From positions 233,653,084 to 233,717,083 of the forward strand of contig NC_058522.1 in assembly GCF_904849725.1 (NCBI RefSeq): a stretch of DNA of 64,000 nt, given 5' to 3'. Of this stretch, positions 32,387-42,957 are shown piece after piece. The position numbers and the translations under genes are program-made. This stretch comes from Hordeum vulgare subsp. vulgare (Eukaryota > Streptophyta > Magnoliopsida > Poales > Poaceae). Position 1 is the stretch's first letter. The number at the start of each line of letters is the position of its first letter. The notes under the pieces are model-generated. The model searched no databases. It saw nothing but the letters and a program-made list of their open reading frames with translations, and had not been told where the DNA came from.

Positions 32387-32391
32387 ACAGT

Positions 32392-33970
32392 CAAAGCTTC
32401 AGATAAGGATAATCATAAGGATATGACAACTTTGAAGGAAACATGACTAGTACAATCAACCCCTAAATGTGTGTAATCCCTTTAAAGGATAGTTGCTTTG
32501 GAATGCATGAGAACTTGAAGGTAGAAGGACAAGACAAGCCATATGGATCTTGGCTATATGCATCAAACATACGTGAATGAAGGACTTCCATGTTCAAGAC
32601 TCCCTCTTGCAAAGAATATGTGCAAGAAACAAGAGGTCATCATGAACAGGTAGTACACTTGGGAAAACGAATGTTACATAACACAAGAGTACCCTGTTGT
32701 AAATATGCAAAGAGCTTCAAAAGTACCAAGAGATTCAAGACATATTGAAGATATGCTTTAATAAAAGAATATGTCTCCAAAGAACAAGACCCTTTTTAAA
32801 AAAAGATGAATATGTAAGGTTTCCTCTCCCCGTGAATCATAGCGTTGAAGATATTGGGAGTAGGTAGGGAGGATAAGTTCAAGCCAATTAAAACTGTATT
32901 TATCTCTCTCCCCCTTAATGTGTAAGGTTTGATACAAGTATCTCCCCTTAGTGTTGCTTCTCCCTCTTTTGAGTAGGCTTCTCAATGATATTTCTCCCAT
33001 ATAAATAGGTTCATTGGATGGAAGGTTTGATGATATTTCTCCCCCTTTTGGCATAATGACCAAAAAGAAGGTTAGAGAGTAAGAGCTCATTGAGAGCAAG
33101 GGATCCGAGATACTTCTCTCATTTATAAGAGTTCCTTGAATTTTTCTTTTCTCCCCCGTAGATAGTTTGTAGGGTTCATCGAATGTTTTCCCCCTTTGGT
33201 ATGGATAAGAGTTCCTGGAATGATCTCCCCCTATTTTAGGGTTCCTAGATGATTCTCCCTCTTATATTGCATGGGTTCACTGATAATTTTTATCCCTTTA
33301 TAGAAGTTGTCTACCCTAAGACAATAGTCCGGAAGAAAGGGAAAGATTCCAACTGAGATAGTCAAACAAAAGTAAGAAAGATATAAAGAAAGAGTATTTT
33401 TTTTAAATATACACACATATAGATGAGAGTTCAATGTTTCTAAGAGTATGAAAGGTCTAATGTGAACCATACTATGATCTACATCTAGATGTGGGGTGGT
33501 GACTAGGTCACCTATATTAGAGTATTTGACTTGAGGAGCCAAGCAAGGATGCTTGATCATAGGTCATACTCATCGTTAAGTGTGAAATGGGGTTGCCATT
33601 TTTAGATTAAGCACTTAAATGTCTTGATATCACTTGAGTTTCTTTACTCAATGAATTGGTGTAGGGCTTTATCAAGGATATGAGTACATACCTTTGAGTG
33701 ATATTGATGACGTAGCATGTAGGTGAACTTGTTGTGGCTGCTCAAAGTTGATGGAGATCATCTTGAGTTGGGAGCTATCCATGTCATTTTGGTCCAATTT
33801 TTACCTATAATGGTCAGTCACTCAAGGAAGAACATAACATATCCAAATGAAATGAGTGAAATTCATTATCATAGTATTGTCAAGGATATGATTTTGTTGT
33901 TTTCTTCGTTTATCTCCGAAGAAAAGGTTGTTGATACTTGGTCATGTCAAGATTGCTTTTGATGAGAGTT
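32392..33970 (-). other. 3' noncoding part of the host Sirevirus-like element
   Basis: Lies between two insertions in the host element. On the minus strand it is the region between pol and the polypurine tract; it contains repeated G-rich runs (plus-strand TCTCCCCCTT type). Portions (about 33530-33870) resemble 46255-46590 of the gag-only Sirevirus, showing that the two are the same family. No ORF is supported. The last five bases, GAGTT, are the left target duplication of the next element. Confidence 0.7.
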
Positions 33971-34867
33971 TGTAGGATCGAAAGTATGTCTAGAGGGGGG
34001 TGATTAGACTACTTGACAAGATAAGTTTTTTGCCTTTTCCCAATTTTACTTGAGAGGCAACTACGGCAGTTATGATAAGTCAAATACAAACTGCACATGT
34101 AGTTCGAATAGTATAGCAGCGGAAAGTAAACATGCAAGTGTAAATAGAGCAGTAGGGAAGGGAGATCAAACGAATGAGGTTGACACGGTGATTTTTGGCA
34201 TGGTTCTGATAGGTGGCACTATTGTATGTCCATGTTAGTGGAGACTTCAACCCACGGAGGGTAACGGCTACGAGAGTCCACGGAGGACTCCATTCACGGA
34301 GGTTCCACAAAGAAGCGGCCTTGTATATCCCATCACGGCTTCCGTCCATGGAGGACTAGCCTTACTCATGGTAGATCTTCATCAAGTAGGCGATCTCCTT
34401 GCCCATACAAACATCTTGGTTCAACTCCACAACATGAAGTAGGAGGCTCCCAAGCGACACCTAACCAATCTAGGAGGCACCACCCTCCAAAAGGTAATAG
34501 ATGGGGTAGATCAATGAACTCCTTGCTCTTGTGCTTCTGAAGATAGTCACCTCAACACAAATCACTCTCTCACAGAATATGCATGGGTAGGAGAGGTTGA
34601 TTTGGTGGAAAGCAGTTTGGGGAGACTAGAGATCAAGTTTCAAATGATTGGACTGGAATATCTTGGTCTCAACACATGAGTAGGTGGTTCTCTCTCAGAA
34701 AATGGATCTGGCAATGAAGTGTGTGTTCTAAGTGCTTCTCCCATGAATGAGAGGTGGGTGAAGGGGTATATATAGGCAGCAGCCAAATCCAACCGTTACA
34801 CACAAAATAGCAAACTCGGTGACGCCGAAGTGGACAACTTGGTGGTACCAATTAGCACTAAAGTGGT
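33971..34867 (-). repeat. 3' LTR of the gag-only Sirevirus, first part
   Basis: Begins TGTAGGATCG on the plus strand and matches 48845 onward. Contains the TATA tract TATATATA (about 34768-34775; also read on the minus strand). Interrupted at 34867 by the inserted Sirevirus; GTGGT (34863-34867) is the target duplication. Confidence 0.88.
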
Positions 34868-37348
34868 TGAAAGGACGTGGATGTCGCCTAGAGGGGGGGT
34901 GAATAGGCGCTTTAAAATAATTACGGTTTAGGCTTGAACAAATGCGGAATAAAACTAACGTTTAATTTGTCAAGCACAAAACCTACAACAACTAGGCTCA
35001 CCTATGTGCACCAACAACTTATGCTAAGCAAGATAAACAACTAAGTGATAGCAAGATATATGACAATAAACAATATGGCTATCACAAAGTAAAGTGCAGA
35101 AGTAAAGGGTTCGGGTAAAAGATAACCGAGGCACGCGGAGACGATTATGTATCCCGAAGTTCACACCCTTGCGGATGCTAATCTCCGTTGGAGCGGTGTG
35201 GAGGCACAATGCTCCCCAAGATGCCACTAAGGCCACCGTAATCTCCTCACGCTCTCGCACAATGCAAGATGACGTGATTCCACTAAGGGACCCTTGAGGG
35301 CGGTCACCGAACCCGTACAAATGGCAAACCTTGGGGGCGGTCACCGATACCCGTACAAGTTGCTCGGGGCAATCTCCACAACCTAATTGGAGACCCCGAC
35401 GCTTGCCCGGAGCTTTACACCACAATGATTGAGCTCCGAGACACCACCAAGCTTCTAGGACGCCAAAGCATCCACGAAGAACAATATCTAGGGTACTAAG
35501 TACCAAAGGTAATAAGCTTCTCAAACTTCACTTCCACGTATCACCATGGAGAACTCAAACGATGCAACTAATGCAATGGCAAGGGCACACGGAGTGCCCA
35601 AGTCCTTCTCTCCCAAATCCCACCAAAGCAACTAATGCTAGGGAGGAAACTGAGAGGAAGAACGAAGAAGAACATGAAGAACTCCAAGAACTAGACCCAA
35701 GGGGTTCCCCTCACTTAGAGGAGAAAGTGATTGGTGGAAATGTGGATCTAGATCTCCTCTCTCTTTTCCCTCAAGAACTAGCAAGAATCATTGGAGGAAT
35801 TGAGAGTAAGCAAGCTCGAAGAAGGTCAACAATGGGGGAAGAACACGAGCTAAAGAGGTAAGGTTCAATGGGGAAGAAGACCCCCTTTTATAGGTGGGGA
35901 AAACTCCAACCGTTAGGCCTCATAGCCCGCACAGAGCGGTACTACGGCTCATGGAGCGGTACTACCGCTCGGTAGGTTCACCAACCATGCTGAGGCCAAA
36001 AAGTATGCAAAAAACAGCCCGACGGAGCGGTAGTAAAAAATTACTACCGCTCCGGGGGCGGTACTACCTCTCCGGGGGCGGTACTACCGCTCCACGAGCG
36101 GTACTACCGCTGGCACCAGGAGCGGTACTACCGCTAGGGAGAGGTAGTAAAAAATTACTACTGCTCCGGGGGCGGTACTACCTCTCCGGGGGCGGTACTA
36201 CCGCTCGAGGAGTGGTACTACCGCTCGCACCAGGAGCGGTACTACCGCTGGATACTGAAACTGTTGTAACTTTCGCATACGGACTCCGAATTCAACGAAA
36301 CTAAGTTCGTTGGAAAGCTAACGACATGGGCTAACCCAATCTTGATAGAAATATCAATAAGAAGCAAGCGAGAAAAGTCCCATAAGAAAATCATGAGAAC
36401 CCTTCTTCGAATAAGACCGGTAAAAACTCCCAACATCGAAAACATCATAGAAGATGCATATGGACTTCGTTTTCGATGAACTCGAGTTTGTCATGAAGAT
36501 GAACATAAGCTCTAAAACTCACAAAGAGAAACACCAAACAAGAACTAAGAAGTATGATGCAAGGATGCAAATGGTTTGAGCTCTCAATGAACGATACGAT
36601 CAGGCTACTCACTTGAGAGCCCCCCTTGACAGTACGAAAATCTATCCTAAAATAGAAAACCTATCAAGGGCAAACCTATACCTTGCACCTCTTCCTATTG
36701 AGCTAGATGACGATGATCTTGGCTTCCTCAAGATGGACCAACTTTCTTGATTGCGTTGGCTTGATGAAGACTAGTTGATTGCTCCCCCATACACACTATG
36801 GGTGAGCCGCTCTTCAGCATATGTTCACAAGTCCATTGCCACCACAATGGACGGCAAGCATCAAGCATGATATATTCGTGCTGATCCACTTGAACTTGCA
36901 CACCGCAATCTTGATGACGATCACCACTTGACGTCATCCTTCATGGCTTGTATGAGATCTTCCTTTTGACGCAAGCCCATGGAAGCACACCTAACCCCCA
37001 CATAGAACTCTCACAAAGACCATGGGTTAGTACACAAACACGTAATGGACAATGCTTACCATACCATGGGATCACTTGATCCCTCTCGGTACATCTTGTA
37101 CGCTTTGTGTGTTGATCATCTTGATTTACTCTTTGTCTGAGATCTTGATCAACCTTGTGTATCTATGACCATTCTTTGGATAATACCTTGAATACCATCT
37201 TGGTCATCATATCAAGTCCTTGAACCCAACAGATGGACTTCAAGAAGTGCCTATGGACAAATCCTATAAATATAACTTAACGCAACCATTAGTCCATAGC
37301 AATTGTCATCAATTACCAAAACCACATATGGAGATATATGCTCTAACA
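34868..37348 (-). repeat. 3' LTR of the nested Sirevirus
   Basis: 2481 bp; on the minus strand TGTTAGAGCATATATC to ...CGTCCTTTCA. A TATA box CTATAAAAGG is on the minus strand at about 35884-35893, with a palindrome array just upstream of it (35934-36250). It is 117 bp longer than the 5' LTR; the difference lies mainly in that array. Confidence 0.92.
35934..36250. repeat. Palindrome array upstream of the Sirevirus TATA box (3' LTR)
   Basis: About ten copies of the near-palindrome GAGCGGTACTACCGCTC and variants, plus GGAGCGGTAGTAA and TTACTACCGCTCC pairs that form a long hairpin. On the minus strand the array ends about 40 bp before the TATA box. Arrays of palindromic motifs in LTRs have been described for Sireviruses. 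Confidence 0.85.
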
Positions 37349-40300
37349 ATCTCCCCCATTTTGGTAATTGATGACAACCACTTCAAGAGAGTTTATATAA
37401 GGAAATAAGCATAACCAAGCGCACAAAGCAATAATGCATGCATGCAAGATGTAAATGCTTACGCAACAAAAGCAAAACCCTCTAAACATATCCAAAGTAA
37501 ACTCTCTAAACTTCTCCCCCATTGACATCGATTGCCAAAATGGACGAAATGTTTAGAAAGCCAATATATTTGGAGGTCCTCCAAAAAGTGTGTACTTCTC
37601 AGCAAATGAGTGCAAACAAATACACAAATACAGTGATAAGTAGTTGGAGGAAAACAAACTATATTGAGGACCCAAAGATTGCAAATAAAAGGATCGTATG
37701 CCACAAAGACATACAAAAATAGAGGCAAGCAATCAAAAGATACCAAATGGAACAAACAACCATATGGTCCTTCGAACCACATGAATCAAAGATATATGAT
37801 AAAGGCAACAGAGTGTTTTATCAAAACTAGAGAAGCTCCCCATGATTTGTGCACTAATAAGTGATTTTTGTATTTGATACAAGTGCACAAAATAGGATCG
37901 TTGCTCCCCCAAAATTATTAAAAACACACAACGAGTGAAAGAAGATAAATGAGACAATAAGCATATCACTTGCACAAAACAAATGGTTGAAAAACATGTA
38001 AAAGAAGCAACTTAAGAATAGTCTCAACCAAAATAATGTGTGTGAGTCATGGCAAAGCACTTGAGAAGACTAAGATAAGGATGAGCATTACTCATCAACA
38101 TAGTCTTGATGAAATGAGACACAAAGTGTAAGACATATCATTCCCACACACACATACTAGAAAATGGGTTCATAAGCTTACTAATAAACAAAATAAGAAC
38201 CAACGCTTGTGACAACCCATGGTGAAGATAGGAAATAAGAACCTTGTCAAGAGGAGGGATACCAATCGAAATGGCAAAACCCTCATCAAGACAAGCATGA
38301 GGAAAAATAATCTTCACGGCCAAAGAGTGCATCAAGATGTAGGAAAATAAGATACGCACTCAAGACAAATCCTTTCACGAAGCCACCAAAAACTGAAAAA
38401 GGAAATGCAACGGTGGACGTGAAAGAAAAGAGGATATCAATTAGAGATGTAACTTCTGTCATGTGTAAAAGATTCTAAGTAGAAGACAATCATGATATAT
38501 ATATCCACAAAGAAGGATGTACACACGAAATGGTTACAAGAAGGAACAAACAAGATATCCAAAAGGAAGTCATAAATATATAAATAAGATCTTTGCTTGG
38601 AATCATAGCACATGGCCTAATATTTTCTTATTGTACAATATGAACTTCCAACATACGAACATCAAAGACATCCCAACTAGCAATAAGACATCATCGTTCG
38701 GATGCTTTGAGGAAGGAAACAAGTACTACAAGAACGAATCAAGAGATTCATGCCATGATGCAACCTGGAATAGAAAAGACAGGTTTGGGCCTTTGCAAGA
38801 AACGAATGCATGAAGTAGATACTTGTTACCAAGACAACATTGGATTGATGTAGTAGATAGTTGTTCGTTGATCATCCTAACTTGGCTCCAATAACCACAT
38901 GGTCTAAACACCTTCCTTATAGGTGAGCCGAGCATCCAACGTATCTCCAATTGTTCCTGGAACAACAAAACAAACAAAATGGTGCCCAAGCTCATTGGGA
39001 CCAAAGAGTTAGAAAACCAACAATACATAGGACAAACTCCACATAAATATGTGCACATATATATGAATTTGAATTTCATGCACACTTTAGCTAATTTATG
39101 ACAAGGTGGAGTTTCCCCTATATATTGGGTCAAAGAAAGAAAGCAAGCAAAAGAAGCTATATATAGTAAATATGCATGCTCAAGGCTTTCAAGAATCAAC
39201 TCAACACAAAGTTGACAATACACCAAAAGACAAGGTATCAAGTGATAATAGGATACCAAACGAAAAACTATCACTTGAAGGATACCAATTAAAAGATACC
39301 TCAAGGAATGAGATATCCATTTACACATGCCAAATAAAAAGAAACAAGATACCAATTGAAGGAAAACAAACACGAGGTGTCTAGTTTCCAAAAGAGAGCT
39401 AGGTTCCAACAAACCAAACCCTCGACAAATTTTCATGATGGCACAAAGCATCATAAAGAGCAAGACTTGCCTCCCATCAACACACACTTGACGGGGATCA
39501 AAAGATTTTATGATGGGCGAATAAAGAGAGTGTTCTACAGAAAATAGGATAGTTCCCCCAAGGGATGTGCATTATATAGAATTTGCATTTAAATACAAAA
39601 TGCACAAGATGGGATCATCACTTTCTCTATATCTATAAAAACACTAGACATGTTAAAATAGATCCACAAGAGGCAAGGAAGACAAACGAAACACAAAATC
39701 CAATGTAAAGATGATTAGCAATTCCTACTACATGATGGGAATACCAATTGTCAAGGACAAGAAGTATTTTGGAAATGATACTCATTGGCAGATCGCAAAT
39801 ATATCCAAGATCATCTTTACCCATAAAACGCAAGCAAATGACACTTGTAGAGCAAACATTCCACCTAGGAACAAGATAATTTACAATATCAACACTAAGT
39901 GGCAATACCTCAAATGTACACATTCTCTAGGCTTGTAATACGCACATAGCATATTACTCCCCCATAATGTGATAACTCAACAATATTAACAAGTGGAAAA
40001 TTAAACCAACAAGAGATAATTAATGGACCATATAGAATTTGAAAATCTCATGAGTAAGACATACCACATAGAAACTAGAAAATCTTGAAATATCAATCCT
40101 AAGTGGCATTCCCCATGTATACACATTTATAGGATTGTGAGGTGTGCAAAGCACATCACTCCCCCACAATGGGGTAATCCATTAATCTCTCACAAGAGCC
40201 AACAAAGATACAAGCAAGATGCAAAAAGGCTCAATACAAGACTCACATTTACATGATATGCAAACCAACATACACATACTCGATTACTCAACATAAGCAA

Positions 40301-40535
40301 GTTGGAAGCACAACATGTACAAACACATGCAAGGTACAAAACCACAACATGCAAAGGAGCAAGCAACTAATAATGTAAACAGTTTAAGTACAAGTTACCG
40401 TAAAGAGGCACATTGGATATAAGATAGAAACTCGATAATCCAAATAACTTGGCTTGAGAAAATATGAATGATGAAGACCCCTCAATTCTTAATTATGTAT
40501 CCAAGTCTCTAATGTCCTCCACAAACACCTATTGA
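37349..40535 (-). other. 3' noncoding region of the nested Sirevirus, multiple polypurine tracts
   Basis: The proper polypurine tract (minus strand AAAATGGGGGAGAT at 37349-37362) touches the LTR. Further GGGGGAG-type tracts on the minus strand lie at about 37513, 37909, 39554, 39959 and 40159. Blocks around 39868-39975 and 40086-40195 resemble each other. No pol domain is seen in any frame. Confidence 0.75.
38726..39487 (-). CDS. Hydrophobic hypothetical ORF, probably chance
   Basis: A 253-codon open frame on the sense strand of the nested Sirevirus, between gag and the 3' LTR. It is rich in Leu, Cys, Phe and Tyr and reads like several membrane segments, but I recognise no motif. The composition fits translation of AT-rich noncoding DNA, and neighbouring sense frames look alike. 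Some Sireviruses carry an env-like ORF here, so it is recorded, with low confidence. Confidence 0.12.
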   Translation of the reverse strand: MCVDGRQVLLFMMLCAIMKICRGFGLLEPSSLLETRHLVFVFLQLVSCFFLFGMCKWISHSLRYLLIGILQVIVFRLVSYYHLIPCLLVYCQLCVELILESLEHAYLLYIASFACFLSLTQYIGETPPCHKLAKVCMKFKFIYMCTYLCGVCPMYCWFSNSLVPMSLGTILFVLLFQEQLEIRWMLGSPIRKVFRPCGYWSQVRMINEQLSTTSIQCCLGNKYLLHAFVSCKGPNLSFLFQVASWHESLDSFL

Positions 40536-40982
40536 TCAAGTTTGAGCTTGTTGGTCCCCAACCACGTTGGGTCCTAAGAGGTTAGTCACAATAGGCTTGG
40601 CAACCCAAATGGTACTTTTCTTGACACCACTTTGAGTACCAACAAACTTGGCAAACACATTGCCAACCTTATCCTTCCCAAGTGAATAGATATCATCAAT
40701 AATGATTGGGTTGGATAAATTACCTCTCGTGCAAGAAGAAGCGAAGTGACCCTTCTCACGACATAAGTAGCAACATCTACCCTTTAATTTCTTCCCTATT
40801 GATTTCTCAACATGAGGAGTGTTAGCTTGGGTCTTATTGGGAAGGGGCCTTTCTTCAACTTGTAGTTGAGTATGTGAGTGCACTTGTGGCCACTTCCCTT
40901 GTTGCTTGTGACTTTGGGGCTTCTTCTTTAGTGGGCAAGATCTAACATGGTTCCCTTCAATTTTGCACTTGAAGCAAATAAT
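40536..40982 (-). pseudogene. gag: Sirevirus Gag, zinc knuckle region
   Basis: C-terminal Gag of the nested Sirevirus, in a frame different from the large upstream ORF. Two knuckles are visible: CFKCKIEGNHVRSC (about 40941-40982) and CYLCREKGHFASSC (about 40729-40770), followed by the tail IVTNLLGPNVVGDQQAQT, which ends Gag in this group. Zinc knuckles bind element RNA for packaging. The ORF with a Met begins at 40883. A frameshift near 41000 separates it from the rest of gag. Confidence 0.8.
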
Positions 40983-42637
40983 CTTGGCCGAATTCTTGAC
41001 TTGTTCTTGGCCCTTCTTCTTGAAGCTTTTGGACTTCCATATTTGTCATTTGGGGATTTTTGCCCACACAAGACATTGTTGAGTGTGGACATTCCTTCAT
41101 GACTCTTTTCCAAGTCTTTCTTCAAGGAAGTGAGTTGGGCCTTGAGCTCTTTGATTTCCTCTACATGGTTAGTATTAACACAGGTACTAGAGGAAGTATA
41201 AGCTTCATTGTTAGAGCAACAAGGCATGCAAAGTAATTCATCACAAGATGTAGCAACATTGTGAGTAGATGAATTACGAGGACTAGCACATGGCAATATA
41301 GATTTTTGACAAGAAGTAGTGCTAATGTCCACATGAGGATCACTCGATGTTACCTTGGTAGTAATAGCCTCATGAGCTAATTTTAGCACATTATGGGATA
41401 CTAGAAGATCATCATGAGAGCTTGTGATCATTACATGACTTTCTTCCATTTTCCCATAATTGCTAGATAGCAACTCGAGTTGAGACCTTAAATCAACATT
41501 CTCCTTTAAAATGGATGCTTCACAAGAAGTAGAATTAGTAGCATAAGCATCATTATTAACAATACGAGGAGAAGGCAACTTGGCAAGCTCTTTAGCATAT
41601 GAAGCTTCAAGTTGAGCATGAGACTCGGTGAGTTCGATGAGCGAACTCTTAATAGCCTTTGAGCCATTTTCAAGGTGCTCATAGTCCTCAACGAGTTTAG
41701 CATGTGCAACTTCAAGCTTATCGTTTTTAGTTCTAAAATTATTAGCCACCTCGAGAGCTCTATCATGGGATTCCTTTAATCTAGATAATTCTATAGCAAA
41801 GGTTTCCTCAAGAGATTCCTTGGTGGTTTGTTCATTTTCAAGAGCTTGAGATAGCTCCGCGATCTCGTTAGCATATTCAAGCTCATGACCTTCCATTGTC
41901 TCAATGGTGGCCTCATGCTCCTCGAGATGAGCTTCCAACTCCTCAATGTATTTCTTGCCCTCGGTGGCAATAGACATGATTTCCAAGAAGTTGAAACAAG
42001 CAAGTTTATTCTTATAAAGAGATTTAAAAATCATTTCACCCCTAATTTTTAAGGATGCAATATTATCACTCTCTTCATCATTACTCTCATCCCCATTATC
42101 ATCAACATCATCATCATGAGATATATTGGGATTCAAAGTAGGAGATACCTTTGAAGCCTTAGCCATAAGGCAAAAGTGAGTCACAATAGATGATGATGTA
42201 GGATTCCTTGAAGCATCATTCAAGGCCACATCTTGTTCCATGGAGTGACGAATTTCCTCTACATTGTTAGCACAACAACTCGAGGAAATATATACATTTT
42301 TATCATGGCAACAAGATATAGGAAGCATATCATCATGAGATTTAGTCAAGCAGTTTTTACATGATATGCAAGGACTATCAACACAAGAATGTAAAACATT
42401 TAGAGTGCTCGAAGTGTTAATGCCCAAAGATGAAGCATTGCAATAATATAGTGATGAAGGATCATCAACAATAAACCCACTACCATCGTTGCAATGATCA
42501 CCACTACTCACCACATGTAGGTGAAGTAGATGAAGTTGAGAAGACCACACGACCGGAGGTGGAGGGAGAACAATCATTCCCACAAATCTTGTACATACCA
42601 TATTTATCTTGAAGCTTTGTCCACAACTCATGAGCAT
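40928..42637 (-). pseudogene. gag: Sirevirus Gag, acidic and coiled-coil region
   Basis: A 569-codon open frame. The first ~40 residues are out of frame with the true Gag start, which lies in the ORF at 42504-42956. The middle is a long coiled coil (about residues 220-350: IEELEAHLEEHEATIETMEG, LEDYEHL-type heptads). An acidic cluster HDDDVDDNGDESNDEESD precedes it. The family's FCLMAKASKVS motif is present. The last ~18 residues are out of frame; the zinc knuckles continue in another frame. Confidence 0.8.
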
Positions 42638-42956
42638 CCCGGAATGGCATGAGTTGAAATATAACTACATTCCTCAAAGCATCAAAAAGCACATTAGAAG
42701 CTTGAGCATTGAGATAAGAGTTTTTCTCATCCTCTAAAGATATATTTTGAGAATCCTTTGGAGGAGAAAAACCCATATCTAACATTCGCTCTAAATTTGG
42801 GTCCAAGACCCGAAAGTGATTAAGCATGCGAATTACCCAAACATCAAAATTTGTGCCATCGAAACTAAGCGTGTCAGTGAATCCTAAACCCCTAGTCGAC
42901 ATCCTTACTCTCTGCATGGTTAAACCTAATAAAGAGAGACCTAGCTCTGATACCAA
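42504..42956 (-). pseudogene. gag: Sirevirus Gag, N-terminal part
   Basis: Starts a few bases after the primer site. The probable initiator is the Met of MSTRGLGF rather than the first in-frame Met, which overlaps the primer site. The sequence LSFDGTNFDVWVIRMLNHF and later AHELWTKLQDKYG mark the copia Gag N-terminal fold (UBN2-like). A frameshift in about 42510-42600 moves Gag into the 569-codon frame. Confidence 0.82.
42944..42955 (-). promoter_or_regulatory. tRNA-iMet primer-binding site of the nested Sirevirus
   Basis: TGGTATCAGAGC on the minus strand, two bases after the LTR end. It matches the initiator-Met tRNA 3' end used by most copia elements. Confidence 0.92.
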
Positions 42957-42957
42957 T

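Noticed and set aside
33400..33420. A/T run as a possible poly(A) tail of a LINE or processed gene
   Set aside because: No adjoining coding sequence or target duplication; it lies within Sirevirus 3' noncoding DNA.
35934..36250. Possible CRISPR-like array of short palindromes
   Set aside because: Units are nearly contiguous without unique spacers, lie in an LTR promoter, and the genome is plant nuclear.
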